Below, piece after piece: positions 56,573 to 64,000 of a DNA stretch of 64,000 bases (positions are counted from its first letter, which is position 1; each line of letters opens with the position of its first letter). Made by a program: the position numbers and the translations under genes. Source of the stretch: Bacillus velezensis (lineage in GTDB: Bacteria > Bacillota > Bacilli > Bacillales > Bacillaceae); assembly GCF_001461825.1 (NCBI RefSeq), contig NZ_LLZC01000019.1, forward strand, positions 124,001 to 188,000, read 5' to 3'. The notes under the pieces were generated by a model, which worked only from the letters and a program-made list of their open reading frames with translations, was not told the origin of the DNA and did no database searches.

Positions 56573-58233
56573 GCCGCAAATATATATGGATACAGAGGCT
56601 GTCTGCCGTTATGGATTTCAACCTCGATATCTTCACAGACGCTAGCAATATACTCAGCGAGTTTCTCAGCTTCTTCTTCCGGCGCGTCCTCTCCGTACAA
56701 GATGGTGACAATTTCATCTTCTTCCCCGATCATTTCATCCAGCAGCAATTTCGCCGCACTTATCCGATCTTCGGCGCTGCCGATAATTGAACTGTTTAAA
56801 ATGCCGATAAAATCACCTTTTTTAATATCTTTGCCGTCAATATGGGTGTCTCTGACTGAATATGTCACCTGTCCGCTTTTCACATTCCGGATGGCCTCAA
56901 GCATATTGGCTTCATTTACGTCAGCCGGCTGGTCAGGGTTAAACGCAAGCAGGGCGGTCATGCCTTGAGGGACCGTTTTTGCCGGAATGACAATGACATT
57001 TTCTTCAGCCACGCTCGCCGCCTGATTGGCAGCCATCACAATATTGGAATTGTTCGGAAGAATGAAAACCGTCTCCGCATTGACAGACTGAACGGCTTCA
57101 ACAATATCTTCCGTGCTCGGATTCATTGTCTGGCCGCCTTCGATTACGTGTGAAGCGCCGATGCTCGTAAACAATTCAGAAATGCCCTCTCCCATTGCCA
57201 CAGTCACGATGCCAAAAGGCTTGCGGGCTTCTTTCATAACGCCGGCCGGCTTTTTTTCATCATGTTCTTGGCTGATTATTGAAGTATGCTGTTCCCTCAT
57301 GTTTTCAATTTTAATTTTAATCAAATCGCCGTAACGCTGTGCGAGATTGAGTACGTTCCCTGGTTCTTCGGCATGAATATGGACTTTCGCCAGCGTATCA
57401 TCAGCCACGACCAGCAGTGAATCGCCGAAACGGCTCAGTTCGTTTCTGAACGTCTCTTCCTTGAACGTCCGTTTATCTTGATCCAGCCTCACCATCACTT
57501 CCGTACAAAATCCGAATTCAATGTCTTCTGTACTCAGCATGCTCTGCGCGCTTTTATGATGCTCGGCATTCACCATATCATCAAGTGCCGGAAGAACCGC
57601 TTTTTTCGGTACGGCCTCTCCTTTTAAAGCAGCCAAAAAGCCTTCATATACACAAAGCAGACCTTTTCCGCCGCTGTCAACGACACCGACGTCCTTTAAA
57701 ACAGGAAGCAGATCCGGCGTGCGGTTGAGCGACGCTTCCGCTTCTTCAATAACGGCCTCCATGACCGAAATAATATCGGTTTCTTCTTTGGCCGAGGCGA
57801 CCGCTTTTTTAGCCGCATCCTTAGCCACGGTTAAAATCGTTCCTTCAACCGGTTTCATGACCGCCTTATATGCCATATCCACTCCCGCTTGGAGTGCTGC
57901 GGCAAATTCTTGGGCGTCTATTTGGTTTTTGTTTTCAATGCTCTTTGTGAAACCTCTGAACAATTGGGACAAGATCACCCCTGAGTTTCCTCTCGCTCCC
58001 ATAAGCAGGCCTTTTGACAGGGCGATGCCGACTTTGCCGATGTCGGGTGAGTCAATGTGCTCTACCTCTCTTGCACCGGATGACATCGATAAATTCATAT
58101 TTGTTCCGGTATCGCCGTCAGGCACGGGAAACACATTCAGCGCATCCACCGCGGATGCGTTTTGAGACAATGTCTCAGCCCCCGCCAGAATCATTGCCGC
58201 AAAAGCTCTCCCATCTAAGTTTCGTCTAGACAA
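56566..58233 (-). CDS. yloV: DhaK/FakA-like kinase domain protein YloV
   Basis: A DhaL-domain protein of the FakA family; FakA phosphorylates fatty acids bound to FakB (DegV) proteins in other Firmicutes. The N-terminal DhaL domain (about 1-200) has the ATP/Mg motif LNVFPVPDGDTGTNMN, GARGNSGVILSQLFRGF and DSGGKGLLCVYEGF. The rest (about 300-555) matches the FakA C-terminal region, with IVTVAMGEGISELFTSIGAS. Length is 555 residues. The FakB partner is not in this window. It follows yloU by 15 bases. Confidence 0.93.
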   Translation of the reverse strand: MSRRNLDGRAFAAMILAGAETLSQNASAVDALNVFPVPDGDTGTNMNLSMSSGAREVEHIDSPDIGKVGIALSKGLLMGARGNSGVILSQLFRGFTKSIENKNQIDAQEFAAALQAGVDMAYKAVMKPVEGTILTVAKDAAKKAVASAKEETDIISVMEAVIEEAEASLNRTPDLLPVLKDVGVVDSGGKGLLCVYEGFLAALKGEAVPKKAVLPALDDMVNAEHHKSAQSMLSTEDIEFGFCTEVMVRLDQDKRTFKEETFRNELSRFGDSLLVVADDTLAKVHIHAEEPGNVLNLAQRYGDLIKIKIENMREQHTSIISQEHDEKKPAGVMKEARKPFGIVTVAMGEGISELFTSIGASHVIEGGQTMNPSTEDIVEAVQSVNAETVFILPNNSNIVMAANQAASVAEENVIVIPAKTVPQGMTALLAFNPDQPADVNEANMLEAIRNVKSGQVTYSVRDTHIDGKDIKKGDFIGILNSSIIGSAEDRISAAKLLLDEMIGEEDEIVTILYGEDAPEEEAEKLAEYIASVCEDIEVEIHNGRQPLYPYIFAAE

Positions 58234-58248
58234 TACTCATCCTCCTCA

Positions 58249-59058
<810 letters not shown>

Positions 59059-59067
59059 GCAAAAATG

Positions 59068-59100
59068 AACGCCTGCCCTTTTATGCGGCAGGCGTTTTTT
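59068..59100 (+). terminator. Rho-independent terminator after rpmB
   Basis: AACGCCTGCC and GGCAGGCGTT form a 10-bp stem with a 9-base loop followed by TTTTTT on the plus strand. It lies 9 bases past the rpmB stop, between rpmB and the convergent spoVM. Confidence 0.93.
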
Positions 59101-59135
59101 ATGCGTTCAAAGAGGGCAATTTCAGCTTCTTGGGC

Positions 59136-59216
59136 TTACTCTTTTCTAAATGAGCCCAGCATCGCCCGGACAATTCCTCCTAAAAACTTCGGCAATTTAA
59201 TGGTATAAAATTTCAT
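59136..59216 (-). CDS. spoVM: Stage V sporulation protein M, SpoVM (26 residues)
   Basis: A tiny amphipathic helix that marks the convex forespore membrane and anchors SpoIVA for spore coat assembly. It reads MKFYTIKLPKFLGG, then IVRAMLGSFRKE, with Pro9, known to matter for curvature sensing. The B. subtilis protein ends in Asp in my memory; here Glu. ATG at 59216 follows AGGAGGGG. I did not find a convincing SigE promoter upstream. It is convergent with rpmB and after thiN. Confidence 0.97.
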   Translation of the reverse strand: MKFYTIKLPKFLGGIVRAMLGSFRKE

Positions 59217-59302
59217 TTTGTCCCCTCCTATAAGTCCCGTATCCGCTGCGTTCATCACTTTAGGATTCATGGTTTTTTCCGCATATGGCAGAAGCCGCTT
59301 TT

Positions 59303-59947
59303 CTAATCCGCGCTCCTTACCATTATTAATATGCCTTTTGCAAACGAAAAAGTACCTCGTGAATGAATGAGTTCGTTACTAATACATAGTGTGGAACCCA
59401 GAGGAATATGACAATTATCAAGGGGATATTTAAAACCGTCGAGTGTCAGGCCGTCTGCCGCTTCCGTAAACGGAATGAAAGAAATATAGCGTCTGCGCGC
59501 TTTTTCTTCAATTGTATAACGGCCGGGCCCGAACATCTGAATGTCATTCTGCCGGTCGATCAGCTCGACATCGGTATTCTTGTGTAAGGCTTTATACAGC
59601 AGCTGGATGTTCCCTAAAAAGTGATCGGCTCTTCCGCCCGTCACACCGAATATCCGAATGGTTTCCGGTTCTTTTTGTAAAGCCCAGTCAAGGGCGAGTT
59701 CAAGATCGGTATAATCTTTTTCCGCCTGATACACATGGAGGGCCGGCGCCGCTTTTTGAATCTGCATGAGCTCCTCTTCCGTAATGCTGTCAAAATCACC
59801 GAAAGCTTCCTGCGGAATGATTCCGGCTTCCAAAAGAGCAACCGTCCCTTTATCGACTCCGACCCACGTCGTATCTCCGTCAGTGTATTCGGATAGATCG
59901 GGAATAAGCTCCCGCGGGCCGCCCGCAACGATATTGATTGTCTTCAT
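59303..59947 (-). CDS. thiN: Thiamine pyrophosphokinase ThiN
   Basis: Converts thiamine to thiamine pyrophosphate with ATP. It has IVAGGPRELIPDLSEY, WVGVDKGTVALLEAGIIP, then EAFGDFDSITEEE and VTGGRADHFLGNIQLLYKAL, family motifs for substrate and Mg-ATP binding. Length is 214 residues. It is separated from rpe by a hairpin terminator. Confidence 0.97.
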   Translation of the reverse strand: MKTINIVAGGPRELIPDLSEYTDGDTTWVGVDKGTVALLEAGIIPQEAFGDFDSITEEELMQIQKAAPALHVYQAEKDYTDLELALDWALQKEPETIRIFGVTGGRADHFLGNIQLLYKALHKNTDVELIDRQNDIQMFGPGRYTIEEKARRRYISFIPFTEAADGLTLDGFKYPLDNCHIPLGSTLCISNELIHSRGTFSFAKGILIMVRSAD

Positions 59948-59971
59948 ATGTTTTCCTCTCTTTTAGACGCG

Positions 59972-60004
59972 AAAAGAGCCGGCGGCTTTCACCGGGCTCT
60001 TTTT
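59972..60004 (-). terminator. Hairpin terminator between rpe and thiN
   Basis: AAAAGAGCC and GGCTCTTTT form a 9-bp stem, extended by GG/CC, and T residues flank it on both strands. It lies in the 68-base rpe-thiN gap; some read-through to thiN is likely because no promoter is evident. Confidence 0.75.
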
Positions 60005-60015
60005 CAGCATGTTTA

Positions 60016-60666
60016 TTACGCGTTTCGGATGTCAGCGATGGCTTTTTTCCGATCCGGCTGATTATATACGGCAGACCCGGCAACAAGCAGATTGGCGCCC
60101 GCTTCAGCGCATAAAGGGGCTGTTTCTTTATTAACGCCTCCGTCCACCTCGATTAAAAGCTCAGACAGGCCTTTCTCCTCAGCCAGCTGTTTGACCTGAC
60201 GGATTTTCGGCAGAACCGAATGAATGAAGCGCTGGCCGCCAAAACCGGGGTTAACCGTCATTAACAGCACAAGGTCAAGTTCCTCGATCACATGTTCAAT
60301 CATTTGGACGGGCGTATGCGGATTGAGCACAACTCCCGCTTTTACCCCCTGCTCTTTTATCAATTGAATGGTCCGGTGAAGATGCGGACACGCTTCAGCA
60401 TGAACGGAAAGGATGTCCGCGCCGGCTTTTGCGAATGCCGGTATGTAGCGGTCCGGGTTTTCAATCATAAGATGGACATCCAGCGGCAGATCAGTCACCG
60501 GACGGACGGCTTCAACGATAAGCGGCCCGATTGTAATGTTAGGGACGAAATGGCCATCCATGACATCAATATGGATATAGTCCGCCCCTCCTTTTTCCAC
60601 GTCTTTAATTTCCTCGCCCAGTGAAGCAAAATCGGCGGAAAGAATTGATGGCGCAACCTTAATCAT
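60016..60666 (-). CDS. rpe: Ribulose-phosphate 3-epimerase
   Basis: Interconverts ribulose-5-P and xylulose-5-P in the pentose phosphate pathway. It has [20 protein letters not shown], the metal ligands in [19 protein letters not shown], then [14 protein letters not shown] and [14 protein letters not shown]-barrel length 216 is usual. It follows rsgA by one base. Confidence 0.98.
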   Translation of the reverse strand: MIKVAPSILSADFASLGEEIKDVEKGGADYIHIDVMDGHFVPNITIGPLIVEAVRPVTDLPLDVHLMIENPDRYIPAFAKAGADILSVHAEACPHLHRTIQLIKEQGVKAGVVLNPHTPVQMIEHVIEELDLVLLMTVNPGFGGQRFIHSVLPKIRQVKQLAEEKGLSELLIEVDGGVNKETAPLCAEAGANLLVAGSAVYNQPDRKKAIADIRNA

Positions 60667-60667
60667 A

Positions 60668-61558
60668 TTAATACCTCGGCTTTCTCTCTTTTATTTCCTG
60701 CATAAATTCTTTGTAATGCTCATAGCGGTACGGCTGAATCTCTCCTTCTTCCACCGCTTGCTTTACCGCGCATTTCGGCTCCTTAAGATGCAGACAGCCT
60801 CTGAATTTGCAAGAGGCGCTTATTTCTCTGATCTCAGGGAACGTGCTGCCCAGCTCATCTTCCTCAATGCCGGTAAATTCAAGCGAACTGAACCCCGGAG
60901 TATCCGCCACCAGACCGCCTGATGTATGAATGAGCTCCACATGGCGCGTCGTATGTTTTCCGCGTCCCAAATGCGCGGAAATCTCGTTTGTTTTCAGCTC
61001 AAGCTCCGGGCTGATCGCATTTAAAAGCGAAGATTTTCCGACTCCCGACTGACCGGCAAACACCGTCGTTTTGTTCTCGAAGTGTTTCACAATGCCTGTT
61101 AAACCGCTGTTTTCTTTTGATGACGTCACATATACGTCATAACCGATCCCCTGATAGTCTTTCACGTAAGAAAGTATCGCCTCTTTCGATTCCCCGTCTG
61201 CAGCTAAGTCTATTTTGGTTATGCAGATGATCGGGTGAATGCCGTTGGCTTCCACAAGGACGAGAAAACGGTCCAATAAAGACGTGCTGAACGCCGGCTG
61301 AACGGCAGAAAAGACGAGAACGGCCTGATCGACATTTGAAATCGGCGGCCTGATCAGCTCGTTTGTTCGTTCTTTGATTTCCAGCAAGTAGCCTTCTTTA
61401 TCATTTTCAGCCTGATAAACGGCATAATCGCCGACCAGAGGCGTTATTTTATTTTTTCTGAAAATGCCCCGGCCCCTGCATTGAATGATCTTGTCCTGTG
61501 ATTCATCCAAGACATAATAGAATCCGCTTAACGCTTTTATAATTTTGCCCTCAGGCAT
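60668..61558 (-). CDS. rsgA: Small-subunit ribosome GTPase RsgA (CpgA/YloQ)
   Basis: A circularly permuted GTPase that checks late 30S assembly. The N-terminal OB fold (about 1-65) is followed by G4 ITKIDL, G1 [15 protein letters not shown]3 [10 protein letters not shown], then a zinc-binding C domain with [20 protein letters not shown]. Length is 296 residues. It lies 14 bases after prkC; B. subtilis PrkC phosphorylates CpgA. Confidence 0.97.
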   Translation of the reverse strand: MPEGKIIKALSGFYYVLDESQDKIIQCRGRGIFRKNKITPLVGDYAVYQAENDKEGYLLEIKERTNELIRPPISNVDQAVLVFSAVQPAFSTSLLDRFLVLVEANGIHPIICITKIDLAADGESKEAILSYVKDYQGIGYDVYVTSSKENSGLTGIVKHFENKTTVFAGQSGVGKSSLLNAISPELELKTNEISAHLGRGKHTTRHVELIHTSGGLVADTPGFSSLEFTGIEEDELGSTFPEIREISASCKFRGCLHLKEPKCAVKQAVEEGEIQPYRYEHYKEFMQEIKERKPRY

Positions 61559-61572
61559 AGGGTCCCTCCTTG

Positions 61573-63516
61573 TCAGTCATTATCTTTCGGGTATTCAATC
61601 GTTTTGTAGCTGACGACTTTATGATCGACCATCACTTGGTAATACCCCTTCTGTCCCTGATCAATCTTCAGTTCAATTGTTTTTTCAGTCGGCTCTTTTA
61701 TTTTAAATGAGTCATACGTATCAGAGATGCTGTGGTCCTTATCATCGATGGCGATTTGCACTTCAAGCTCGTCCCCTTCATGTTCGGGTTCGTAAGGAAT
61801 GCTGATTTTTTCTTTTACCGTTTTCGCCGGTTTTTCTTCAGGTCCGAGCGAGAACGTCACTTCAACATTACTTCCCGGCTTAACCGCAGTGCCGGCTGCC
61901 GGCTCTTGCTTCATGACTTGTCCTTTTGGCACGTCATCTGAATGGGCTTGTTTTTCAACAAGCTGCAGGCCGTTATCTTCAAGATACCCTGAAGCCGCTT
62001 CTTTGCTGTAAGTCTTTAAGTCCCTCAGCGTAACGTCCGCCGGGCCGAGGCTGACCGTTAGATTGACTTCATCGTCGCTTCCGACCATGTCGGTGCCGGC
62101 TGACGGGTCCTGATCAATTACGGTGCCGGCCTCGCTGTCATCGTTCTCTTCTTTGACATTGACATGTTTGAAGCCTTTGTCCTTCAGCGCTTTTTTTGCG
62201 TCGCCGATCTGCCGCCCTTTCACGTCGATCAGCTGGGTTTTCGGTTTTCCGATGCTTTTGTACAGTTTTACAGAAGAGCCTTCTTTAACGGTAGACCCCG
62301 CTTTTGGGTCCGTTTTGACCATTAATTCCTCTTCTATTTTGTCATCTTCAATGTCCGTTATATCAGGATCCGCCCGGAGCCCGTTCTTTTCAAGCAGTGC
62401 TTCCGCTTTTTCGTACTTCATGCCCCGTACGTCGGGGACGCTTACATCTTTAGGCATAAATAAAGACGGGAACACAGTGACAGCAAGAACAGCCGCCATA
62501 ATGAAAATGAAACAAACGGACAGCAAAACCCACGGCCATTTCCGTTTTTTCTTTTTGGCGGGCTGCTGTTCCTTATCGTCCGTCTCCCCCGGCGTTTCCG
62601 CCTGAGGTGCGGCTTTTGCGCCGTCAGTAATAACGGGAATGGCTTTTGTCATTTCCTCATCATCCTGAACGGAAAATTTTTGTTCATTCAGCCTGCCGGC
62701 GTCAAAAGCCGTTCTGATGTCCGCTTCCATGTCCTCGGCGCTTTCATAGCGGTGAAACGGGTCTTTAGCGGTTGCCTTTAAAATAATGTTTTCGACGCTC
62801 TGCGGAATGGAAGGGTTCCACTTTCTGGCGGAAGGCGTTTCTGTTTGCAGATGCTTAAGCGCTATGCTGACTGCTGATTCTCCGTCAAAAGGGATTTTAC
62901 CTGTTAAAAGCTCAAACAGCACGATGCCGAGCGCGTAAATATCTGATTTTTTCGTTGCAAGACCGCCTCTCGCCTGCTCCGGAGACAAATAATGAACCGA
63001 GCCCAGCACAGAATTCGTATGTGTGATTGTCGTAGACGTAAGCGCTGTGGCGATGCCGAAATCCGTCACCTTGATATGCCCTAAATGATCTATCAATATA
63101 TTGTGCGGTTTAATATCCCGGTGCACGATATGGTTTTGATGGGCATGGGCGATGGCCGAGACGATCTGCTCCATAACGGACAGCGCTTCTTTCGGATGAA
63201 GCGGCCCGTGTGCGGTTATGTATTCCTTTAATGTCATGCCTTCCACATATTCCATGACAATGTAATAAATATCGCCTTCCTCTCCGATATCGTAAATACT
63301 GACGATATTCGGATGATCGAGGCTTGATGCCGACTGTGCTTCTCTTCTGAAACGCCTGATAAAATCAATGTCATTCACAAAGTCAAACCGCAGAATTTTA
63401 ATTGCGACTTCACGTTCGAGAATGATGTCCTCAGCTAAAAAAACGTTTGCCATTCCGCCGCCGCCAATGGGCCGGAGGATATGATAACGCCCGCTGATCC
63501 GCTTGCCGGTTAGCAC
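61573..63516 (-). CDS. prkC: PASTA-domain Ser/Thr protein kinase PrkC
   Basis: A membrane kinase that senses muropeptides and phosphorylates many targets, important in spore germination and stationary phase. The kinase domain (about 11-270) has GGGGMANV, Lys40, HRDIKPHN with Asp134 and DFG at 152-154; the activation loop TSTTITHT (160-167) holds the autophosphorylated threonines. One membrane helix (about 328-350) is followed by three PASTA repeats (about 357-565) and a C-terminal domain. Length is 647 residues. Overlaps prpC by 7 bases. Confidence 0.98.
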   Translation of the reverse strand: MLTGKRISGRYHILRPIGGGGMANVFLAEDIILEREVAIKILRFDFVNDIDFIRRFRREAQSASSLDHPNIVSIYDIGEEGDIYYIVMEYVEGMTLKEYITAHGPLHPKEALSVMEQIVSAIAHAHQNHIVHRDIKPHNILIDHLGHIKVTDFGIATALTSTTITHTNSVLGSVHYLSPEQARGGLATKKSDIYALGIVLFELLTGKIPFDGESAVSIALKHLQTETPSARKWNPSIPQSVENIILKATAKDPFHRYESAEDMEADIRTAFDAGRLNEQKFSVQDDEEMTKAIPVITDGAKAAPQAETPGETDDKEQQPAKKKKRKWPWVLLSVCFIFIMAAVLAVTVFPSLFMPKDVSVPDVRGMKYEKAEALLEKNGLRADPDITDIEDDKIEEELMVKTDPKAGSTVKEGSSVKLYKSIGKPKTQLIDVKGRQIGDAKKALKDKGFKHVNVKEENDDSEAGTVIDQDPSAGTDMVGSDDEVNLTVSLGPADVTLRDLKTYSKEAASGYLEDNGLQLVEKQAHSDDVPKGQVMKQEPAAGTAVKPGSNVEVTFSLGPEEKPAKTVKEKISIPYEPEHEGDELEVQIAIDDKDHSISDTYDSFKIKEPTEKTIELKIDQGQKGYYQVMVDHKVVSYKTIEYPKDND

Positions 63517-64000
63517 TTGTCTTCACCCTCTTTTGCATCTGCGGAAAACTCAATCAACACAGCCGTGATGTTATCTTCGCCGCCGTTTTGATTCGCTTTG
63601 CTGATGAGAAGGTCTACTTTTTCCTGAGGATCAGATTCGGCTTGAAGCATTTGTTTGATCTCGTGATCTTCTATTTTATTTGACAGTCCGTCAGAGCATA
63701 AAAGCAGCTGATCGCCGTCAGACAGTTCAAAAGAACGGGCGTCGGAACTGATGGTTTCATCTGTCCCCAGCGCTCTCGTCAATACATTTTTCCGCGGGTG
63801 GTGCTCGGCGTCCTCTTTCGAAATTTCCCCCGTCTTGACCAGCTCATTCACAAGCGAATGGTCTTCAGTCAGCTGAGTGAATTCCCCATCTTGAAGCAGG
63901 TAGCACCGGCTGTCTCCGATATGAGCCACAGTGACAAACTTCCCCGTGAATAAGGCGCAAACAACGGTGGTGCCCATTCCCCGGCATTCTTCATTCGCTT
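63510..64000 (-). CDS. prpC: PP2C-type phosphatase PrpC (5' end cut by window)
   Basis: The partner phosphatase of PrkC. The visible 163 codons are the C-terminal two thirds; about 90 N-terminal residues, including the first acidic metal motif, lie past the edge. Visible motifs: [61 protein letters not shown] and [14 protein letters not shown], carrying later metal-binding aspartates. The 3' end overlaps prkC, the usual prpC-prkC pairing. Confidence 0.96.
   Translation of the reverse strand, partial: ANEECRGMGTTVVCALFTGKFVTVAHIGDSRCYLLQDGEFTQLTEDHSLVNELVKTGEISKEDAEHHPRKNVLTRALGTDETISSDARSFELSDGDQLLLCSDGLSNKIEDHEIKQMLQAESDPQEKVDLLISKANQNGGEDNITAVLIEFSADAKEGEDKC

Noticed and set aside
56477..56968. 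Plus-strand open frame of 163 codons near the sdaAB-yloV gap
   Set aside because: Most of it is antisense to yloV, and the first part crosses the yloV terminator hairpin.
59217..59302. SigE promoter for spoVM
   Set aside because: CCATAT and CATGAATC are vaguely similar to SigE boxes, but their spacing is too short and matches are poor.

Overview
The window is a piece of a Bacillus chromosome. Gene content and order match, from memory, the B. subtilis 168 block from cheA to prpC, seen here in reverse complement. The encoded proteins look close to B. subtilis but clearly not identical, and one gene has no counterpart I recall at its position in strain 168. A non-subtilis member of the B. subtilis group (B. 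amyloliquefaciens/velezensis type) is the best guess. Sporulation gene spoVM, CodY, an HslV with N-terminal serine and FapR all fit Bacillus. Every gene lies on the minus strand except rpmB. I see no tRNA, rRNA, CRISPR array, insertion sequence or prophage.

Layout, in transcription order from the right end. (1) 64000-59136: prpC (5' end cut)-prkC-rsgA-rpe-thiN-spoVM, a phosphatase/kinase signalling pair, small-subunit GTPase, pentose phosphate and thiamine enzymes, and a 26-residue spore coat anchor. (2) rpmB on the plus strand, divergent from yloU-yloV (Asp23-like and DhaK/FakA-like). (3) sdaAB-sdaAA-recG, then the FapR-controlled lipid operon fapR-plsX-fabD-fabG-acpP, running into rnc-smc-ftsY. 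(4) An isolated phosphotransferase-like gene between ftsY and ylxM. (5) ylxM-ffh, rpsP-khpA, ylqD-rimM-trmD-rplS, rbgA: signal recognition particle and ribosome or tRNA maturation. (6) rnhB-ylqG-ylqH, where ylqG and ylqH resemble pieces of the flagellar FliK/FlhB export switch. (7) sucCD, dprA, topA, trmFO, xerC-hslV-hslU-codY. (8) 23220-1: the fla/che operon, flgB to cheA, 27 genes with gaps mostly under 45 bases and many 1-20 base overlaps; cheA is cut at the left edge.

The fla/che operon encodes the rod, MS ring, C ring (FliG, FliM, FliY), export ATPase complex, export gate (FlhA, FlhB, FliOPQR), hook (FlgD, FlgE, FliK), placement GTPases FlhF/FlhG and chemotaxis proteins CheY, CheB and CheA. 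It follows a 347-base region after the codY terminator that must hold its promoters.

This is mostly core genome. The observations most worth checking are the stand-alone FlhB-CC/FliK-like pair ylqH-ylqG, the phosphotransferase-like gene set between ftsY and ylxM, an RNA hairpin overlapping the only strong Shine-Dalgarno upstream of swrD, and a structured leader before rnc. All comparisons with B. subtilis are from memory; no database search was run.
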